From Bacteroidota bacterium (GTDB lineage Bacteria > Bacteroidota > Bacteroidia > Chitinophagales > Saprospiraceae), in contig JAJRQS010000232.1 of the NCBI GenBank assembly GCA_024280135.1, positions 1 to 8,448 on the forward strand: a stretch of 8,448 bases of DNA, read 5' to 3'. Every line of letters starts with the position of its first letter. The stretch's first letter is position 1. This document shows, in pieces, positions 5,822 through 8,448 of this stretch. The position numbers and the translations under genes are program-made. The notes below the pieces were generated by a model. That model was not told where the DNA came from. It searched no databases and saw only the letters and a list, made by a program, of their open reading frames with translations.

Positions 5822-6490
5822 ATGGAAGGGAAAGACCAAATTCGAGCAATACTCAATGAAAATTATCACCAACTAGCAGAGATTCCTTTGCAGGAAGCTA
5901 TAGTGCAGGAAGGGATGATCAAAAAATTCAAAAGAGGAGAGGTGACTCAAGATATCGGTTCTTATGTGAAGTTTGTTCCTTTAATCAGTAAAGGTACACT
6001 TAAGGTACTCAGAGAAGATGATTTAGGAAACGAAATATTTTTGTATTATCTCCATGTAGGTGATTCTTGTTCTATGGCTTTTTCTTGTTGTATGATGCAT
6101 AAGAAAAGTGAAGTCAAAACAGTAGTCGTCAGTGATGTAGAGATGATAGCCATTCCGATTAGATTTGTCGATGAATGGATGATGAAATACCATTCTTGGA
6201 AAAACTTTATCATGAAATCGTACGATAATAGGATGATGGAACTAATTAAAACAGTCGATGAAATTGCCTTTTTGAAGATGGACGAAAGATTATTGAATTA
6301 TCTAGCAAGAAAGTCTAAAGCGATTGATAACAAAACTATCCTCTCTACTCACCAAGAAATTGCAACGGACTTGAATGCCTCCCGGGAAGCAATCTCTAGG
6401 CTTTTAAAGAAATTGGAGAAACAGGAAGTATTAAAAATAGGTCGAAACAAAGTCACACTTTTGAAAGAAATAAATGGACTTATTAGCTAA
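5822..6490 (+). CDS. Crp/Fnr-family transcriptional regulator (first of a tandem pair)
   Basis: DNA-binding regulator, probably a cytoplasmic dimer. Seen: 222 residues. A cyclic-nucleotide-binding-type beta-roll covers about 15-115 (YVKFVPLISKGTLKVLRED, FLYYLHVGDSC), a long dimerisation helix follows (about 116-155), and a winged helix-turn-helix sits at about 172-215 with HQEIATDLNASREAISRLLK, the Crp/Fnr recognition helix. The phosphate-binding GE...RS residues of cAMP-binding Crp are absent; that loop instead reads GDSCSMAFSCCM, with C83, C89 and C90. A ligand other than cAMP, perhaps a thiol-reactive or redox signal, is therefore plausible but unproven. The N-terminal Fnr iron-sulfur cysteines are also missing. 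The 3' end overlaps the next gene by 17 bases. Targets are unknown; self-regulation through the upstream inverted repeats is possible. Confidence 0.9.
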   Translation: MEGKDQIRAILNENYHQLAEIPLQEAIVQEGMIKKFKRGEVTQDIGSYVKFVPLISKGTLKVLREDDLGNEIFLYYLHVGDSCSMAFSCCMMHKKSEVKTVVVSDVEMIAIPIRFVDEWMMKYHSWKNFIMKSYDNRMMELIKTVDEIAFLKMDERLLNYLARKSKAIDNKTILSTHQEIATDLNASREAISRLLKKLEKQEVLKIGRNKVTLLKEINGLIS

Positions 6491-7115
6491 AAGGCAATTA
6501 TTGAGAGAACACTTTCCTGTGTTTCAACAATTTGAATTAGTGGAAGCTATTGCTGAAAAGAGTACGTACATGAAAGTGCCGGCAGGTACCCAGATTTTAG
6601 ATGTTGGGGATTATATAAAGGTCATTCCGTTAGTACTTTCCGGCTCAGTCAAAGTATTCAGGAAGGATGAAGATGCTAGAGAAGCTTTTCTGTATTACAT
6701 CACTTCGGGTCAGTCTTGTGCCTTGACATTGGCGGCTTCTCTAAAACCAGGCAAAAGTAAAATCAAAGCAATTGTATTAGAAGAAACCGAAATCATGGCT
6801 TTGCCTGTCGATGCAATTTATGATGTCAATAAAAAATTCCCTTCGTGGTACAGCTTCGTTTTTGAAACTTTTGGCAACCGATTTGACGAGTTAATCACGG
6901 CTTTTGAAGGAGTGGTGTTTTTGCATCTGGATAGTCGATTAGAAAAATATTTGGAACTGAGATCTAAAACAATCGGCTCACGTATCCTGAAAATATCGCA
7001 CAGTGAGATCGCAAAAGACTTGGCAACTTCGAGAGAAGTGATTTCGCGTTTGTTGAAGCAGTTGGAAAAGAAAAATATCCTTTTGTTGTCTAGGGGACAG
7101 ATTACCTTAGTTTAA
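6474..7115 (+). CDS. Crp/Fnr-family transcriptional regulator (second of a tandem pair)
   Basis: Paralogue of the preceding gene, aligning along nearly its whole length without large gaps. Seen: 213 residues with the same beta-roll (VGDYIKVIPLVLSGSVKVFR at 44-63, FLYYITSGQSCALTL at 72-86), dimerisation helix, and C-terminal winged helix-turn-helix (HSEIAKDLATSREVISRLLK at 176-195). The first cysteine is kept (C82), but the two others of its neighbour are alanine and serine (A88, S89), so it may sense something different or act as a partner subunit. cAMP-contact residues are again missing. The ATG at 6474 lies inside the preceding gene (17-base overlap) in the A-rich context GAAAGAAATAA, which argues for coupled translation. 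An alternative downstream start would remove part of the conserved N-terminal helix, so I keep this one. Physical linkage suggests a duplication in place, and a heterodimer is possible. Confidence 0.9.
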   Translation: MDLLAKRQLLREHFPVFQQFELVEAIAEKSTYMKVPAGTQILDVGDYIKVIPLVLSGSVKVFRKDEDAREAFLYYITSGQSCALTLAASLKPGKSKIKAIVLEETEIMALPVDAIYDVNKKFPSWYSFVFETFGNRFDELITAFEGVVFLHLDSRLEKYLELRSKTIGSRILKISHSEIAKDLATSREVISRLLKQLEKKNILLLSRGQITLV

Positions 7116-7131
7116 TGTGGGTTTTTTAGCT

Positions 7132-7139
7132 TAGTTTTG
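7132..7139 (+). promoter_or_regulatory. Predicted -7 element for the Omp28-like gene
   Basis: TAGTTTTG is a full match to TAnnTTTG. The predicted transcript start is near 7146, leaving a leader of about 27 bases before the chosen ATG at 7173 and excluding the TTG at 7137 as a start. The -33 element is weak: TTTA at 7111-7114 lies 17 bp away instead of the usual 19-21. Confidence 0.5.
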
Positions 7140-7172
7140 AGCATCGAATTGTTTACACTAAAATCCTCAATA

Positions 7173-8213
7173 ATGAAAAAGTATCTTTACCTTTTGCCAC
7201 TCGTCTTTTTAAGTGCATTTGCTGCGGCACAAGAAGTCCCTGAAACACAAAAAAGTTTAATCATCAAACGGACCGCAACTTGGTGTCCGCCTTGTGGTGG
7301 TTGGGGTTGGGATTTGTTTGAAAATCTCATTGAAGATAATGAAGAAAATGCGATCCTTTGGGCGATGCATTATAGTGGTGATTTATTAAACCCTACGGCA
7401 CAAGGTATTAATTCAATTCTGTCAGGTTCTAGCCAACCTAAATTTTATTTGAATACCGTTGAAGTGATGGGTTCTTCTGCTTCTGCAAATAGTATGCGCA
7501 CCTCTTTTAAAGATGATGTCCTCGAGAATGCAACCAACGCACCCATCGCAAATGCCATCGCTACAAATCTTAGTATTTATGATAATACTTTATCCCTTAC
7601 GGTAAAATCCAAATTTTTTGCGCAAGCGAATGGGGAATACTTTCTGAATGTATATGTGGTAGAAAATGGGGTCTTAAATAGCCAAGCGGGAAGACCTAAT
7701 GCTATTCATGAAAAAGTATTGCGTGGAGATATGGTAGGAGATGCTTTTGGAGATGTTTTGACTTCAGGAATGGTCGCTATGAATACGGAGTTTTCTACAG
7801 ATCTAAGTATTCCGATTGCAACTTCTTGGAACGTAGATAATTTAGAATTGTCGGTTGTGATTTGGAAGAAAAATGGGAATAAATATGATTTTGTAAATGG
7901 GACAAAGATGGAACATTTGGTTCTAGCAACAAACCGCCCAACTTTGTCAAACACAAAAATGACTATTGCCCCTAATGTAATTTCTGATTTTGCGACCTTG
8001 ACGATTTCAACAGAAGAAGTATTACAATCAGCAATAAGTATTTATGATATTAATGGGCGAATGGTTAAGTCTTTTTTGAAGAATAAAGAAATCAATCCCA
8101 CTAGTATTTATACGCAAGTGCTTGATTTATCTGATTTGACAAAAGGTATTTATTTCGTCCGTTTGCTGACGGATAAAGGGCAGCTTTCGCAAAAGATTAT
8201 TATGGATTATTAG
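7173..8213 (+). CDS. Secreted Omp28-like thioredoxin-fold protein with type IX sorting domain
   Basis: Exported protein, probably a cell-surface or extracellular thiol-disulfide protein. Seen from the ATG at 7173: 346 residues. A signal peptide (MKKYLYLLPLVFLSAFAAAQ) is likely cleaved near residue 19-20. It is followed by IIKRTATWCPPCGGWGWDLFENL (about 30-52) with a thioredoxin-type CPPC motif at 38-41, the only cysteines in the protein. The middle part contains NVYVVENGVLNSQAG and HEKVLRGDMVG, resembling the Omp28 family. The last 80 or so residues form a Por-type sorting domain (about 268-346): ISIYDINGRMVKSF, DLSDLTKGIYFVRL and a closing KIIMDY, which directs secretion by the type IX system. 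I chose this start because the longer frame begins with TTG, would put 12 residues before the signal peptide, and overlaps the predicted -7 element. Its stop codon merges with the downstream repeat array. The redox partner is unknown. Confidence 0.88.
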   Translation: MKKYLYLLPLVFLSAFAAAQEVPETQKSLIIKRTATWCPPCGGWGWDLFENLIEDNEENAILWAMHYSGDLLNPTAQGINSILSGSSQPKFYLNTVEVMGSSASANSMRTSFKDDVLENATNAPIANAIATNLSIYDNTLSLTVKSKFFAQANGEYFLNVYVVENGVLNSQAGRPNAIHEKVLRGDMVGDAFGDVLTSGMVAMNTEFSTDLSIPIATSWNVDNLELSVVIWKKNGNKYDFVNGTKMEHLVLATNRPTLSNTKMTIAPNVISDFATLTISTEEVLQSAISIYDINGRMVKSFLKNKEINPTSIYTQVLDLSDLTKGIYFVRLLTDKGQLSQKIIMDY

Positions 8214-8429
8214 CTTCCTTCGGTCGCGTTTATTTGCTCCTTCGTCGCGTTTAAGTGCTCCTTCGGTCGCGTTTATGTGCTCCTTCGTCGCGTTTATGTG
8301 CTTCCTTCGGTCGCGTTTATGTGCTCCTTCGTCGCGTTTATTAGCTTCCTTCGGTCGCGTTTATTTGCTCCTTCGGTCGCGTTTATTTGCTCCTTCGTCG
8401 CGTTTAAGTGCTTCCTTCGGTCGCGTTTA
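8213..8429. repeat. Tandem array of ten 20-23 bp units
   Basis: Ten contiguous units start at 8213, 8236, 8257, 8279, 8300, 8323, 8344, 8367, 8389 and 8410. The core is GCTCCTTCGTCGCGTTTA plus a 3-base linker (TTT, AGT, TGT or TTA). Units come in three lengths: 23 bp (extra T and extra G: units 1, 5, 7), 22 bp (extra G only: units 3, 8) and 21 bp (units 2, 4, 6, 9); unit 10 is the long form without a linker. Because lengths are not multiples of a shared frame, the array is not a coding repeat. It is much richer in CG dinucleotides than the flanking gene. There are no spacers, so it is not CRISPR. Bases 8430-8448 hold only a reversed TAAACGC motif. Confidence 0.95.
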
Positions 8430-8448
8430 CTAAACAGCATAAACGCAC

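Noticed and set aside
7137..7172. TTG start giving a 12-residue N-terminal extension of the Omp28-like protein
   Set aside because: The extension precedes a typical signal peptide and its first codon overlaps the predicted -7 element; the ATG at 7173 is a better start.
8213..8429. CRISPR array
   Set aside because: Units of 20-23 bp are directly contiguous with 3-base linkers and no unique spacers, and no cas genes are present.
8213..8429. Coding repeat extending the secreted protein
   Set aside because: The gene stops at 8211-8213 and unit lengths of 21, 22 and 23 bp shift the frame from unit to unit.

Overview
The window looks like chromosomal DNA from a member of the Bacteroidota. The reasons are: a secreted protein ending in a type IX secretion (Por) sorting domain; the rpmB-rpmG-DUF4295-ftsY gene order; near-consensus Bacteroidota promoters (TTTG-like at -33, TAnnTTTG at -7); A-rich start contexts mostly without Shine-Dalgarno sequences; and AT-rich genes. 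A finer placement is not supported by sequence reading alone.

Layout. Positions 1-2986 (minus) carry a compact cluster read right to left: a small secreted protein of unknown function, arginyl-tRNA synthetase (argS), then glutaminyl-tRNA synthetase (glnS, cut by the left edge). A PPP-family metallophosphatase (3093-3770, plus) diverges from it and converges on ftsY (3791-4750, minus). A strong hairpin terminator (4811-4847) separates ftsY from an upstream minus-strand unit of tRNA-Arg(ACG), rpmB (bL28), rpmG (bL33) and a 58-residue DUF4295 protein. A good promoter lies in front of the tRNA.

From 5698 rightwards everything reads on the plus strand: a structured intergenic segment with nested inverted repeats, two overlapping paralogous Crp/Fnr-type regulators (5822-6490 and 6474-7115), and a secreted Omp28-like protein with a CPPC thioredoxin-type motif and a C-terminal sorting domain. 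Its stop codon runs directly into an array of ten GC-richer tandem units of 20-23 bp that continues almost to the right edge.

Most of the window is housekeeping translation and protein targeting: two tRNA synthetases, a tRNA, two or three ribosomal proteins, and the SRP receptor. The less ordinary parts are the tandem Crp/Fnr pair, where only the first copy keeps a three-cysteine cluster, the inverted repeats in front of it, and the repeat array fused to the end of the secreted protein gene. I do not see a mobile element, CRISPR array or defence system.
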